A stretch of DNA of 64,000 nucleotides from Vandammella animalimorsus (GCF_002285265.1 NZ_NSJB01000005.1:62001-126000); one strand, 5' to 3'; counted from the first letter of the stretch, positions 49,682 through 61,723 are shown. Made by a program: numbers and translations. Notes: generated by a model not told the origin, from the sequence alone.

Positions 49682-51459
49682 AGCGCTATCGACACTTGGT
49701 GGGCACGGCCCTGGTGGCTGCCACGCTGGCCGGCCTCATTGCTTTGCTGCAAAACGACTATTACCTGCGCATCATCTTCATGATGTGCGTCTATTACCTC
49801 TGCGCTGCCGGCATGAATGTGCTGGTGGGGTATGCAGGGCAGAAATCCCTGGGGCAGGCTGGGCTGTTTGCTGCAGGCGCATACACGGCGGCGCTGCTCA
49901 CCACGCGCACGGACATCAACCCATGGCTTGCATTGGTTCTTGCCGCAGGCATATCCGCCGCTTGCGGCGTGCTCATTGCCCTGCCTTCGCTGCGCGTGAA
50001 AGGCCCATACCTTGCCATGGTGACGCTGGCATTTGGCATCGTGGTGGAAAAGCTGGTGAGCGAGTGGACCGAAGTGTTTGGCGGCGCACAAGGGATTTAT
50101 GGCATCAAGCCCTTGACCTGGAATGCACAGCCTCTGACCTCACAGCAATGGGTTTGGCTGGGCATTGGCCTGTGCGCACTGACGCATTGGCTGCTGCGCA
50201 ATGTGCTGCAGGGGCGCTTTGGTCGGGCCCTGCAATCGCTGCAGGCCGATGAGATCGCCGCTGCGTCGGTCGGTGTGCGGGTCTATCGCGCCAAGGTCAT
50301 GGCCTTTGTCATTGCGGCCGTGACCTGTGGCATCGCAGGGGCTCTGGTGGCCCAGCAAAACCAGTACATCAACTCGGACTTCATCACATTCCATCTGTCG
50401 ATCTTCATTTTGCTGCTGGTGCTCTTTGGTGGCCCCGGGTCGCAATATGGCCCATTGATCGGTGCCGTTGTGCTGACATTGGTCGATGCCATGCTGGCGC
50501 GCTGGCCATCGGTGCAGCACTTGCTCTACGGCGTTTTGCTGCTGTTTGCGCTCTACGTGATGCCAGGCGGCGTGGCGGGCCTGTTCTCCAGGTGGCTTGC
50601 CCCCAAGCCCGACGCACCCGCTGCCAACCAAGAAGGCAGCGCCTCGCCCTTGCAATCTGACACGGACCTCGGCAGCGCATTGCTGGTTGCGCAGGGCGTG
50701 ACCAAGAATTTTGGCGGCGTCAAGCCTGCGCAGGACGTGTCCTTTGAGCTGCAGCGCGGGCACATCCATGCCTTGATCGGCCCCAATGGCGCTGGCAAGA
50801 GCACCATGATCAACATGCTCACCGGCCTGCTCAAGCCCTGTGCAGGTTCGATCCGCTTTCTCGGGCAGGAAATCTCCGAGCACCCGGTACATGCCATTTG
50901 CCGCATGGGCATGGGCCGCACCTTCCAGAACCTGCGGCTGTTTGGCGACTTGTCGGTTCTGGACAATGTGATGTTGGGGCACCACTGCCGCATGGGCAAC
51001 GGTTTTTTTGCCTCGCTGCTGGCCTTGCCCAGCGCCATGCGGCAGGAGGCTGCCACGCAAGCCTTGGCCCTGCAGCTGCTGGATCTGGTGGGCCTGCGGC
51101 ATTGGGCCCACCATCGGGCGGCCAGCCTGCCCTACGGCCTGCAGCGCCGCGTTGAATTGGCCAGAGCCCTGGCCACGCAGCCGCAGCTTCTCCTGCTCGA
51201 TGAGCCCGCTGCCGGATTGAACCCTCAGGAGACGGCGGAGTTGGGCGAGCTGCTGGTGCGCATTGGCCAGCATGGCGTGACCATTCTGATGGTCGAGCAC
51301 CACATGGACTTGGTCATGTCGATCTCCGACCATGTGATCGTGCTGGACTACGGCGTCAAGATCGCGCAAGGTCAGCCTGCACAAGTACAGGCCGACCCCC
51401 GTGTCATTGAGGCCTATCTCGGCATCGATGAGCCAGGGCCCCGCCCCGCCGTGGCATGA
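49678..51459 (+). CDS. Fused Liv-type permease-ATPase (LivM-LivG)
   Basis: This 593-residue protein joins two normally separate subunits. Residues 1-about 325 are a LivM permease (GYAGQKSLGQAGLFAAGAY near 55, GPLIGAVVLTLVDA near 260). After a 30-residue Ala/Ser/Gln linker, residues about 340-590 are a LivG ATPase. It has Walker A GPNGAGKST, a signature written LPYGLQRRVELARAL as in LivG, Walker B LLLLDEPA and the LivG C-terminal VMSISDHVIVLDYG. The start at 49678 overlaps the LivH stop (ATGA). Fusion of LivM and LivG is known in Betaproteobacteria and fixes the stoichiometry. Confidence 0.93.
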   Translation: MKRYRHLVGTALVAATLAGLIALLQNDYYLRIIFMMCVYYLCAAGMNVLVGYAGQKSLGQAGLFAAGAYTAALLTTRTDINPWLALVLAAGISAACGVLIALPSLRVKGPYLAMVTLAFGIVVEKLVSEWTEVFGGAQGIYGIKPLTWNAQPLTSQQWVWLGIGLCALTHWLLRNVLQGRFGRALQSLQADEIAAASVGVRVYRAKVMAFVIAAVTCGIAGALVAQQNQYINSDFITFHLSIFILLLVLFGGPGSQYGPLIGAVVLTLVDAMLARWPSVQHLLYGVLLLFALYVMPGGVAGLFSRWLAPKPDAPAANQEGSASPLQSDTDLGSALLVAQGVTKNFGGVKPAQDVSFELQRGHIHALIGPNGAGKSTMINMLTGLLKPCAGSIRFLGQEISEHPVHAICRMGMGRTFQNLRLFGDLSVLDNVMLGHHCRMGNGFFASLLALPSAMRQEAATQALALQLLDLVGLRHWAHHRAASLPYGLQRRVELARALATQPQLLLLDEPAAGLNPQETAELGELLVRIGQHGVTILMVEHHMDLVMSISDHVIVLDYGVKIAQGQPAQVQADPRVIEAYLGIDEPGPRPAVA

Positions 51460-51475
51460 GCAACAGGGGGGCAAT

Positions 51476-52186
51476 ATGCTGAAACTCGAAGCAGTCCAAG
51501 TGGCCTACGGCGCGATCCAGGCCATCAAAGGCGTCAACCTGCAGGTCCATGCCGGCGAGGTGGTCACGATCATCGGCGCCAACGGCGCAGGCAAGAGCAC
51601 GCTGCTGAAATGCATTTGCGGCCTGGAGCCCGCCGCCGCAGGCCGCATCCGCTTCAATGGCAGCGACATCACCAAAGTCAAGGCGCATGAGCGCGTCGGG
51701 CTGGGCATCGCCATGTCACCTGAAGGGCGTGGCGTTTTTGCAGACCAGACGGTGCGGGAAAACCTGCTGCTGGGTGGCTACACGCGCCGCAGAAACACGG
51801 CACAGATTGAAGCCGACCTGGAGCGCGAATTCCAGCGCTTTCCCCGCTTGCGCGAACGCCAACACCAGCTGTCCGGGACTCTGTCTGGTGGAGAGCAGCA
51901 AATGCTGGCCATTTCGCGCGCACTGATGAGTGCACCCCGACTGCTGCTGCTCGACGAACCATCGCTTGGGCTGGCGCCGCTGGTCATCCAGGACATCTTC
52001 CGCGCCATCGAGCAGCTGCGTGCATCGGGCCTGACCATTTTGCTGGTGGAGCAAATGGCCAAGCAGGCCCTGGGCGTGGCCGACCGCGCCTACGTGCTTG
52101 AAACCGGCCGCATCACGCTAGAGGGCACAGGGCCTGAACTGCTGAACAACCCCAAGGTCAAGGCAGCCTACCTGGGCACGCACTGA
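51476..52186 (+). CDS. Liv-type ABC ATPase (LivF-like)
   Basis: This 236-residue LivF-class ATPase has Walker A GANGAGKST near residue 37, SPEGRGVFADQTVRENLLLG, signature LSGGEQQMLAISRAL near 137 and Walker B LLLLDEPS. It completes the importer with the LivH-like and LivM-LivG proteins. Ribosome site aacagggggg. The longer reading from upstream overlaps the LivMG gene and is not used. Confidence 0.94.
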   Translation: MLKLEAVQVAYGAIQAIKGVNLQVHAGEVVTIIGANGAGKSTLLKCICGLEPAAAGRIRFNGSDITKVKAHERVGLGIAMSPEGRGVFADQTVRENLLLGGYTRRRNTAQIEADLEREFQRFPRLRERQHQLSGTLSGGEQQMLAISRALMSAPRLLLLDEPSLGLAPLVIQDIFRAIEQLRASGLTILLVEQMAKQALGVADRAYVLETGRITLEGTGPELLNNPKVKAAYLGTH

Positions 52187-52216
52187 AACCATCAACGCAC
52201 TGTACAAGGAACACCC

Positions 52217-53176
52217 ATGAGCCAGACTAAGCAATTTGCTTCACAAGCCGACCTGGATGCAAAGCAGGTCAGCTTCAGTCAGATCTCAGAGCACGCCTGG
52301 GCCTACACGGCCGAGGGCGACCCCAATACCGGGGTCATCATTGGCGATGACGCCGTGCTGGTGGCAGACACACAGGCCACGCCAGCCATGGCGCAGGATG
52401 TGATCCGCCGTATCCGGCAAGTCACCGACAAGCCCATTCGATACGTGGTGCTCACGCACTACCACGCCGTTCGCGTGCTGGGTGCCAGCGCCTACGGCGC
52501 AGACCATGTCCTGGCCAGCCAAGACACCTACGACCTGATCGTTGAGCGTGGCGAGCAGGACAAGGCCAGCGAGATCGCCCGTTTTCCACGCCTGTTCGCC
52601 GGGGTAGAAACTGTGCCCCCCGGGATGACTTGGCCCACCATCACCTTCACGGGCAAGATGACTCTCTGGCTTGGCAATCTTGAGGTGCAATTACTGCAGT
52701 TGGGGCGCGGCCACACCAAGGGCGATACCGTCGTGTGGCTGCCGCAGGAGCGGGCCTTGCTGTCTGGGGATTTGGTCGAATTCGGTGCGACGCCCTACGC
52801 TGGCGACGCCTACTTCAAGGATTGGCCGCAAACGCTCGATCGCCTGGCCGCACTGCAGCCCCAGGCGTTGGTGCCGGGCCGGGGCGCGGCGCTGACGACG
52901 CCAGAGACGATTGCCCAAGGCATCGGGCAAACGCGCAGCTTCATTACCGACGTGCGCGCCTGTGTGCAGCAAGGTGTACAAGCCGGCAAGGATCTCAAAA
53001 CGATTTACCAGGACACCATGGCCGCGCTGCGGCCGAAATATGGGCACTGGGTCATCTTCGAGCACTGCATGCCATTCGATGTCACGCGCTGCTACGACGA
53101 ACTCACCCAATATCCCGACCCGCGCATCTGGACAGCGCAGCGCGATCTGGAAATGTGGCGGGCATTAGAGGGGTGA
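52217..53176 (+). CDS. MBL-fold hydrolase with incomplete metal site
   Basis: This 319-residue metallo-beta-lactamase-fold protein follows livF by 30 bases. The first metal motif reads THYHAVR (about residues 80-86) where active enzymes have HXHXDH, so the DH pair is replaced by VR. The later His in GRGHTKGDTVVWLP and the bridging Asp in LLSGDLVEFG are present, but the final His motif reads VPGRGAA instead of VPGHG. The sequence therefore keeps site-1 ligands (His, His, His, Asp) and lacks site-2 residues. It may be a mono-metal enzyme or a non-hydrolytic binding protein. The pathway role is unknown. Confidence 0.82.
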   Translation: MSQTKQFASQADLDAKQVSFSQISEHAWAYTAEGDPNTGVIIGDDAVLVADTQATPAMAQDVIRRIRQVTDKPIRYVVLTHYHAVRVLGASAYGADHVLASQDTYDLIVERGEQDKASEIARFPRLFAGVETVPPGMTWPTITFTGKMTLWLGNLEVQLLQLGRGHTKGDTVVWLPQERALLSGDLVEFGATPYAGDAYFKDWPQTLDRLAALQPQALVPGRGAALTTPETIAQGIGQTRSFITDVRACVQQGVQAGKDLKTIYQDTMAALRPKYGHWVIFEHCMPFDVTRCYDELTQYPDPRIWTAQRDLEMWRALEG

Positions 53177-53203
53177 CACACCAGCCGGCACTGCAGCGGC
53201 GCC

Positions 53204-54424
53204 ATGGCAGTTTGGGCAAACCAGGCCACAGCCCCTGATCGGTGGTCGCCCAGCATGTTCTGGCTGCTGGGCCTGTGCGCGTTCACCAGCATGGCGGCCA
53301 TGCGGCTGTGCGACGCCATGCTACCCGCACTGGCCGAGGATTTTGAAGTCACCACAGGGCAGGCCAGCCATGCCATCTCTGGCTTTGCGCTGGCCTATGG
53401 CGTGCTGCAACTTTTCTACGGTCTGATGGGGCAGCGCTACGGCCCGGCGCGCGTGATGGGCTATGCCTGCTGCGCCAGCACCATCGGCAGTGTGGCGGCA
53501 GCGCTGGCGCCATCGCTGCCTTGGCTGGTCGCTGGCCGCATCCTCACGGGCGCAACCGCAGCGGGCATTGTGCCCATGGCCATGGCATGGGTGGGGAGCC
53601 ACATCCCTTACTCGGCGCGATCCATGGCGCTGGCCAAACTGTCGGGTGCGGTAGTGTGCGGCATGATGTTCGGCCAGCTGTTTGGCGCTCTGGCAGCCGC
53701 ACTGTTCGACTGGCGTCTGGCTTTTGCCGCCGTGGGCTTGGCATTCCTGCTCAACGGCATGGCCTTGTGCCAAAGAATCCGGGTCAGCTCCAGCCCCAGC
53801 CCATCCGTGGCCAGCATCGGCACCTGTTGTGCCCAACGCCCAATTCGGCACGTCCTGTCCCGGCCCTGGGCCAGAGTGGTTTTGATCGTGACAGGCCTGG
53901 AAGGGGCGCTGGCTTTGGGTGCCGTGTCCTTCATCCCCGCGCACATGCAAGCGAACTTCCACATGACGCCGCTGGCAGCAGGTGCCATCGTGGTTTTTTA
54001 CGGGCTGGGCGGGCTGTTCTACAGCTGCTGCGCCTGCCGCCTGCTGCAGCGCCGTGGAGAGGCCGCGCAAGCCTGCCTGGCCGGCGCCTGCCTTGGCCTG
54101 GCATGGGCCGCCATGGCCTGGGCCACGCACTGGGCCTGGTTCATGCCTGCCTGCTGGCTTGCCGGGCTGGGCTTTTATGCGCTGCACAACACGCTGCAAA
54201 CCCAGGCCACGCAAATGGCCCCGGCCATGCGCAGCATGGCGGTATCGCTGTTCGTCTGCACGCTGTTTGTGGGCCAAGCCGCAGGCGTCATGGCCGCTGC
54301 CTGGGTCGTGGACCACCTCGGCCCATCCATGGTGTTTTGCATATCTTCCGCTGGTCTTGTGGTTCTGACAGGCATGTTCGCCTGGCGCCTCCATCGGCGC
54401 TCCAGGCCATTGGCGGACGCCTGA
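53204..54424 (+). CDS. MFS transporter
   Basis: This 406-residue major facilitator has 12 predicted helices and the conserved loop 2-3 GLMGQRYGPARVMG near residue 73. The second-half counterpart loop (RLLQRRGEAAQA) is also visible. It resembles drug/proton or organic-acid transporters of the 12-helix DHA type. Unusually, Cys pairs occur in helix ends (GYACCAS, SCCACR). It sits 27 bases after the MBL gene within the island. It may export a product or import a second substrate; the direction is unknown. Confidence 0.85.
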   Translation: MAVWANQATAPDRWSPSMFWLLGLCAFTSMAAMRLCDAMLPALAEDFEVTTGQASHAISGFALAYGVLQLFYGLMGQRYGPARVMGYACCASTIGSVAAALAPSLPWLVAGRILTGATAAGIVPMAMAWVGSHIPYSARSMALAKLSGAVVCGMMFGQLFGALAAALFDWRLAFAAVGLAFLLNGMALCQRIRVSSSPSPSVASIGTCCAQRPIRHVLSRPWARVVLIVTGLEGALALGAVSFIPAHMQANFHMTPLAAGAIVVFYGLGGLFYSCCACRLLQRRGEAAQACLAGACLGLAWAAMAWATHWAWFMPACWLAGLGFYALHNTLQTQATQMAPAMRSMAVSLFVCTLFVGQAAGVMAAAWVVDHLGPSMVFCISSAGLVVLTGMFAWRLHRRSRPLADA

Positions 54425-54456
54425 AGGACTGCGCTTGAACACAGAAAGTGATTGCC

Positions 54457-55635
54457 ATGCATCCAACCCAACCCCTTCTGTTCCAGCCCATTCGCTTGCG
54501 CGATCTGGAGCTGAAAAACCGCATCGTCATCTCGCCCATGTGCCAGCACGCCGCCCAATCGGGCCATGCCACTGCTTGGCATCTGGTGCATCTGGGCAAG
54601 TTTGCCCTGGGCGGCGCCGGGCTGATCCTCACCGAGAGCACGGCTGTGGATCCACGGGGCCGAATCGGCACCGCCGATCTGGGCCTATGGCAAGACAGCC
54701 AGATCGCTCCATTGAAAACACTGGTCGACTTCGTACACAGCAATGGCGCCGCGATTGGGGTACAGTTGGCACACGCTGGTCGAAAGGCAGGCAGCCAGCC
54801 ACTGTGGGAAGGCGGGGCAGCACTATCAGATGCACAACTGGCCGCCGACGCCCATCCGTGGGAGCGTCTTGGCCCCAGCGCGCTGCCGGCAGGCCCTGGA
54901 TGGTCGGCCCCAAAGGCCTTGTCTGCGCAAGACATTGCCGCCATCGTGCGCAGCTTTGCCGATGCCGCCCAGCGCGCCAACGCCGCAGGCTTCGATGCCG
55001 TGGAACTGCACTTTGGCCATGGCTATCTGGTCGCCAGCTTTCTCTCGCCGCTGTCCAACCTTCGCAGCGATGAATGGGGCGGCGATCTGGCTGGGCGCAT
55101 GAAGCTGGCGTTGGACATTGCACGGGCCGTGCGTGCCATATGGCCAGCGGGCAAGCCTTTGTTTTGCCGCATTTCCGCCGTCGATGGCAGCGTGGGCGGC
55201 TGGGGCCTGGAGGACTCGATCGCGCTGGCCAAAGCACTTGCTGCCTGCGGCGTCGATGTCATCGATTGTTCGTCCGGGGGATTGACGGAAGAGACCCGCG
55301 CCCTGCCAGTGCCCAGAGGATTGGGATTTCAAGTGCCATTTTCCGAACGGATTCGCCAAGAAGCCCATGTCAAGACCCAGGCCGTGGGCATGATCGTCGA
55401 TGCCCATCAGGCAGAAGCCATCCTCACGCAGGGCAAGGCCGATTTGATCGCCATTGGGCGCGAGGCCTTGTTCGACCCGTACTGGGCCCACCATGCCGCA
55501 CAGACCTTGAATGCCGACCCAGGCTATGCGCAATGGCCCCTCAGGCATGGGATCTGGCTTGCGCGCCGCGCGCCCATCTTGGCAAGCGCCCTGGCAAACC
55601 AGTGTCCAGCCACGGCGCATCAGGCCACACCGTAG
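54457..55635 (+). CDS. Old-yellow-enzyme family oxidoreductase (YqjM-like)
   Basis: This 392-residue FMN-dependent TIM-barrel protein has the class III OYE start LELKNRIVISPMCQH, QLAHAGRKA near residue 108, substrate-site ELHFGHGYLVASFLSPLSN near 188 and GREALFDPYW near the end. OYEs reduce activated double bonds, the opposite of the KstD-like reaction, so the pair could act on the two sides of a cyclic enone. The ATG at 54457 is used; a GTG at 54448 is possible. Its stop overlaps the convergent regulator gene by 16 bases. It ends the island. Confidence 0.9.
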   Translation: MHPTQPLLFQPIRLRDLELKNRIVISPMCQHAAQSGHATAWHLVHLGKFALGGAGLILTESTAVDPRGRIGTADLGLWQDSQIAPLKTLVDFVHSNGAAIGVQLAHAGRKAGSQPLWEGGAALSDAQLAADAHPWERLGPSALPAGPGWSAPKALSAQDIAAIVRSFADAAQRANAAGFDAVELHFGHGYLVASFLSPLSNLRSDEWGGDLAGRMKLALDIARAVRAIWPAGKPLFCRISAVDGSVGGWGLEDSIALAKALAACGVDVIDCSSGGLTEETRALPVPRGLGFQVPFSERIRQEAHVKTQAVGMIVDAHQAEAILTQGKADLIAIGREALFDPYWAHHAAQTLNADPGYAQWPLRHGIWLARRAPILASALANQCPATAHQATP

Positions 55636-57068
55636 GGCGAGAAGCGGCTTTGGTTTTCGTCGATGCGCAAGGCCTCGCCCACGTAGGGGAAGGCGCGCTG
55701 CGGGCAGTGCGGGCGCTCGCAGACCTTGCAACCCATGCCGATGGGGATGGCGGCGCTGGGATCTTTCAGGTCCAGCCCCTTGGCGTACACCAGCCTGGGG
55801 GCATGGCGGATGTCGCAGCCCAGGCCGATGGAGAAGGTCTTGCGCGGCGAGCCCCAGCCGTGGCGGCCGCGCGAGACGGTGCGCGCCACCCACAGATAGG
55901 TGCGCCCGTCGGGCATTTGCGCCAGCTGCGGCACGATGCGCCCGGGCTGGGCGAATGCTTCGTACACGTTCCACAGCGGGCAGGTGCCGCCGGTGCGGCT
56001 GAAGTGAAAGTGCGTGGCCGATTGGCGCTTGCTGATGTTGCCGGCGCGGTCCACGCGCACGAAGAAGAAGGGCACGCCCGGCGCGCCCGGCCGTTGCAGG
56101 GTGCTGAGGCGGTGGCAGACGGTCTCGAAGCCGACGCCAAAGCGCTGGCCCAGCAGGTCGATGTCGTAGCGCAGGCTTTCGGCCGCCTGCAGAAATGGCG
56201 CATAGGGCAGCAGCAGCGCGCCGGCGAAGTAGTTGGCCAGGCCGATGCGCGCCAGGCGGTGTGCCGCGCCATCGTGCTGCAGGGCGGCCGGGTGGGCCAG
56301 GGCGTCGAGCGCCTCGCTCATTTCCAGCAGCGCCAGTTGGGTGCCCAGCTGGAAGGCCTGCTGGCCGGGCTCCAGCGCCGCCGAGAGGTGCAGGATGCGC
56401 TGCGCGGGCTCGTAGCTGCGCTGGCGCTCTTGCGCCGCATCGCTGCGCAGCACGCGCACGCCGTGGCGCTGCAGCAGGCGCCGCTCCAGCCACGGGGCCA
56501 GGGGGCCGCCGGCATCGCGCGCCTGCGCGGCCAGGGCCTCGGCGGCGCGGTCCAGCGTGTCGAAGTGGTTTTGGTGGGCGAAGAAGAAATCGCGCACCAC
56601 TTCAAAGGGCATGGCGCGCGGCGTGGCGGCGGCGGGCTGGGCGGGCGGCTCGGCAGTGGGCTCGGCCTGGGCGCGCTCGTCCCCGCCCAGGCGCAGGGCC
56701 AGCGCGTCGCAGCGCGCTTGCGCATCCACGCTGCGGCGGTGCAAGGCCAGCAGGGCATGGGCCAGGGCGGGCATTTGCGCGGCGAGTTCGCGCAGCTCGG
56801 GCAGGGTCACGGGCTGTGGCGCATCGGCCAGCGCATCCTGCAGCGCGGCCACCAGGCGCATTTCCTCGTCTTCGGAGAAATGCTGCACGTCCACGCCCAG
56901 GGCCTGGCTGATTTTGAGCAGCACGGAGACGGTCAGGGGCCGCTGGTTTTGTTCGAGCTGGTTCAGGTAGCTGGGCGACAGGCCCAGGGTCTGGGCCAGC
57001 GCGACTTGCGACAGACCGCGCTCGGCGCGCAGGCGGCGCAGCTTCACGCCCATGAAGGTTTTTTTCAT
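55620..57068 (-). CDS. RamB/PrpR-type XRE regulator of propionate metabolism
   Basis: This is a 482-residue regulator of the short-chain fatty acyl class (RamB, PrpR, MccR). An N-terminal HTH (residues about 5-65: LRRLRAERGLSQVALAQ, SPSYLNQLEQNQRPLT) is followed by an IrrE-like peptidase-fold domain (about 150-290). A C-terminal domain with four conserved Cys-type motifs (GGTCPLWNVYEAF, GLGCDIRHAPRLVYAKGLD, MGCKVCERPHCPQRAFP) probably holds an Fe-S or Zn centre. Mycobacterial PrpR has a [4Fe-4S] cluster there. It is divergent from the prp genes, with TTTGCAAA operators between. ATG 57053 is an alternative start. Confidence 0.9.
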   Translation of the reverse strand: MKKTFMGVKLRRLRAERGLSQVALAQTLGLSPSYLNQLEQNQRPLTVSVLLKISQALGVDVQHFSEDEEMRLVAALQDALADAPQPVTLPELRELAAQMPALAHALLALHRRSVDAQARCDALALRLGGDERAQAEPTAEPPAQPAAATPRAMPFEVVRDFFFAHQNHFDTLDRAAEALAAQARDAGGPLAPWLERRLLQRHGVRVLRSDAAQERQRSYEPAQRILHLSAALEPGQQAFQLGTQLALLEMSEALDALAHPAALQHDGAAHRLARIGLANYFAGALLLPYAPFLQAAESLRYDIDLLGQRFGVGFETVCHRLSTLQRPGAPGVPFFFVRVDRAGNISKRQSATHFHFSRTGGTCPLWNVYEAFAQPGRIVPQLAQMPDGRTYLWVARTVSRGRHGWGSPRKTFSIGLGCDIRHAPRLVYAKGLDLKDPSAAIPIGMGCKVCERPHCPQRAFPYVGEALRIDENQSRFSPYGVA

Positions 57069-57109
57069 CGCGGATGGGGGCGGGTGTTTGCACTGGCCGC
57101 GGCAGACAA

Positions 57110-57200
57110 TTCGCAAAATTTGCAAATTGGCCGGTTTTCATTCGCAATCATTCGCCATTTCAGTCGTTGAGCCGCGCAGGATTCTTGCGTAAATTGCGAA
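57110..57200. promoter_or_regulatory. RamB-type operators of the prp divergon
   Basis: The palindrome TTTGCAAA (57119-57126) follows the half-match TTCGCAAA (57110-57117). Further TTCGCAA units lie at 57141, and TTGCG-TAAA-TTGCGAA at 57185-57200 reaches the first gene. This matches the TTTGCAAA-type sites of RamB/MccR-family proteins. The sites are well placed to control both the regulator and the prp operon. Confidence 0.75.
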
Positions 57201-57202
57201 GC

Positions 57203-57601
57203 ATGACAACACCCCGAGGAACTTCCGAATTGCACGAGCTGGTGCTGCCGGCCATGGCCAACCACCACGGCACGCTGTTTGCCGGCCAGGGCCTGCAGCT
57301 GATGGCCAAGGCCGCTTTTCTGGCTGCGCGCTCGCTGGCGCAGCGCGAAGTGGTGATGGCCGGCGTGAGTGGCATCGACTTCATGCAGCCCATTGCCGTG
57401 GGCCATGCGCTGGCGCTGCGCGCCTGGGTCAGCCGCGTGGGGCGCAGCTCCATGACCGTGTGCGTCAGCGGCGTGGCCACGGCGCCTGGCCTGCCGCAGG
57501 AGGAGGTGTTCAAAGGGGTGTTCGAGATGGTGGCGGTGGACGGCCATGGCCGCCCGCGCGCCATCGATCACGCCTACATCCACCCGGAGACCGCCACATG
57601 A
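57203..57601 (+). CDS. Hotdog-fold acyl-CoA thioesterase (YciA/BFIT-like)
   Basis: This 132-residue single-hotdog thioesterase has [23 protein letters not shown], the YciA-like N-terminal helix region with Asn-His, and [20 protein letters not shown] as the central strand pair. It hydrolyses acyl-CoA, possibly propionyl-CoA or methylcitrate-related thioesters, a useful safety valve in propionate metabolism. The ATG at 57203 lies three bases beyond the operator region. Its stop overlaps the prpC start (ATGA). It occupies the first place where prpB is commonly found. Confidence 0.85.
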   Translation: MTTPRGTSELHELVLPAMANHHGTLFAGQGLQLMAKAAFLAARSLAQREVVMAGVSGIDFMQPIAVGHALALRAWVSRVGRSSMTVCVSGVATAPGLPQEEVFKGVFEMVAVDGHGRPRAIDHAYIHPETAT

Positions 57602-58803
57602 ACACCGCGATGAACACCGCCGCCGCCCCCAGCCACGATCAGCCCGCCGCCGCGCAGGCCGCCCCGGCCACCGCAAAGCCCAAGAAATCCGTCGCCCTCT
57701 CGGGCGTGGCCGCGGGCAATACCGCGCTGTGCACCGTGGGGCGCAGCGGCAACGACTTGCACTACCGTGGCTACGACATTCTGGACGTGGCCGAGCACTG
57801 CACTTTTGAAGAAGTGGCGCATTTGCTGGTGCACGGCAAGCTGCCCAACCCGGCCGAGCTGGCGGCCTATCTGGGCAAGCTGCGCGGCTTGCGCGGCCTG
57901 CCCGCGCAGGCGCGCGCGGTGCTCGAAGCCCTGCCCGCCAGCGCCCACCCGATGGATGTGCTGCGCACCTATGTCTCCATGCTGGGCACGGTGCAGCCGG
58001 AAAAAGAGGAGCAAAGCCTGGCCGGCGCGCGCGACATTGCCGACAAGCTGCTGGCCTCGCTGAGCTCGGCGCTGCTGTACTGGTACCACTTCGCCCACAA
58101 CGGGCGGCGCATCGAGGTGCTGAGCGACGACGACTCCATCGGCGGCCATTACCTGCACCTGCTGCACGGCCAGCGCCCCAGCGACTCTTGGGTGCGCGCC
58201 ATGCACACCAGCCTGATCCTGTACGCCGAGCACGAATTCAATGCCAGCACCTTCACCAGCCGCGTCATTACCGGCACGGGCAGCGACATGTATTCGGCCA
58301 TCGCCGGGGCCATTGGCGCGCTGCGCGGGCCCAAGCACGGCGGCGCCAATGAGGTGGCCTTCGACATCCAAAGCCGCTACTCCGACCCGGACGCGGCCGA
58401 GGCCGACATCCGCCGCCGCGTTGAGGCCAAGGAGGTGGTGATCGGCTTTGGCCACCCGGTCTACACCATTGCCGATCCGCGCAACCAGGTCATCAAGAAG
58501 GTGGCGCGCCAGCTCTCGCAGGAGGCCGGCTCCACACGCCTGTTCGATGTGGCCGAGCGCGTCGAGGCGGTGATGTGGCAGGCCAAGCGCATGTTCCCCA
58601 ACCTGGACTGGTTCAGCGCCGTGAGCTACCACATGATGGGCGTGCCCACGGCGCAGTTCACGCCGCTGTTCGTGCTGGCGCGCACCGCCGGCTGGAGCGC
58701 GCACGTGATCGAGCAGCGCCAGGACGGCAAGATCATCCGCCCCAGCGCCCACTACACCGGGCCGGAGAACCTGGCCTTCGTGCCCATCGAGGCGCGCGCC
58801 TGA
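57598..58803 (+). CDS. prpC: 2-methylcitrate synthase
   Basis: This 401-residue enzyme of the citrate synthase fold condenses propionyl-CoA with oxaloacetate. It has [24 protein letters not shown] typical of PrpC, the catalytic His region AHNGRRIE, and [12 protein letters not shown] with its conserved His. [17 protein letters not shown] near 283 carries the active-site Asp and His, and [14 protein letters not shown] is at the end. About 28 Ala/Pro-rich residues precede the usual N-terminus. Context (divergent RamB/PrpR regulator, acnD next) fixes it as PrpC rather than citrate synthase GltA. Confidence 0.95.
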   Translation: MNTAMNTAAAPSHDQPAAAQAAPATAKPKKSVALSGVAAGNTALCTVGRSGNDLHYRGYDILDVAEHCTFEEVAHLLVHGKLPNPAELAAYLGKLRGLRGLPAQARAVLEALPASAHPMDVLRTYVSMLGTVQPEKEEQSLAGARDIADKLLASLSSALLYWYHFAHNGRRIEVLSDDDSIGGHYLHLLHGQRPSDSWVRAMHTSLILYAEHEFNASTFTSRVITGTGSDMYSAIAGAIGALRGPKHGGANEVAFDIQSRYSDPDAAEADIRRRVEAKEVVIGFGHPVYTIADPRNQVIKKVARQLSQEAGSTRLFDVAERVEAVMWQAKRMFPNLDWFSAVSYHMMGVPTAQFTPLFVLARTAGWSAHVIEQRQDGKIIRPSAHYTGPENLAFVPIEARA

Positions 58804-58833
58804 CTCCACCAACATTCCATTTCAAGGGAAACT

Positions 58834-58870
58834 GCGCGGCATGCCCACCATGCCCAAATGCCGCGCTTTT
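58834..58870 (+). terminator. Attenuator-like hairpin between prpC and acnD
   Basis: GCGCGGCAT (58834-58842) and ATGCCGCGC (58858-58866) form a 9-bp stem with a 15-base loop and T4, CTT after it. It lies in the 237-base prpC-acnD gap and could reduce transcription of acnD relative to prpC. A second A/T-rich run (58913-58985) follows. Confidence 0.6.
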
Positions 58871-59040
58871 CTTGCCGATGGATCTGCCATTTCTCGCCAC
58901 CACAATACCCATCAAAAAGAAAACCATGTGCTTGCCCATCATGCCGAAACAAGGCTGTTTTCTTTCTTTTTGATTTGGAATAAAACCCGCGCAAGCCCCG
59001 CCTGGGCTTGCCGCCACCGCCCACACCCCACGCCCCGCCC

Positions 59041-61689
<2,649 letters not shown>

Positions 61690-61723
61690 CACGCGCTTTG
61701 CCACCACCATCTCATCTGGAGTC

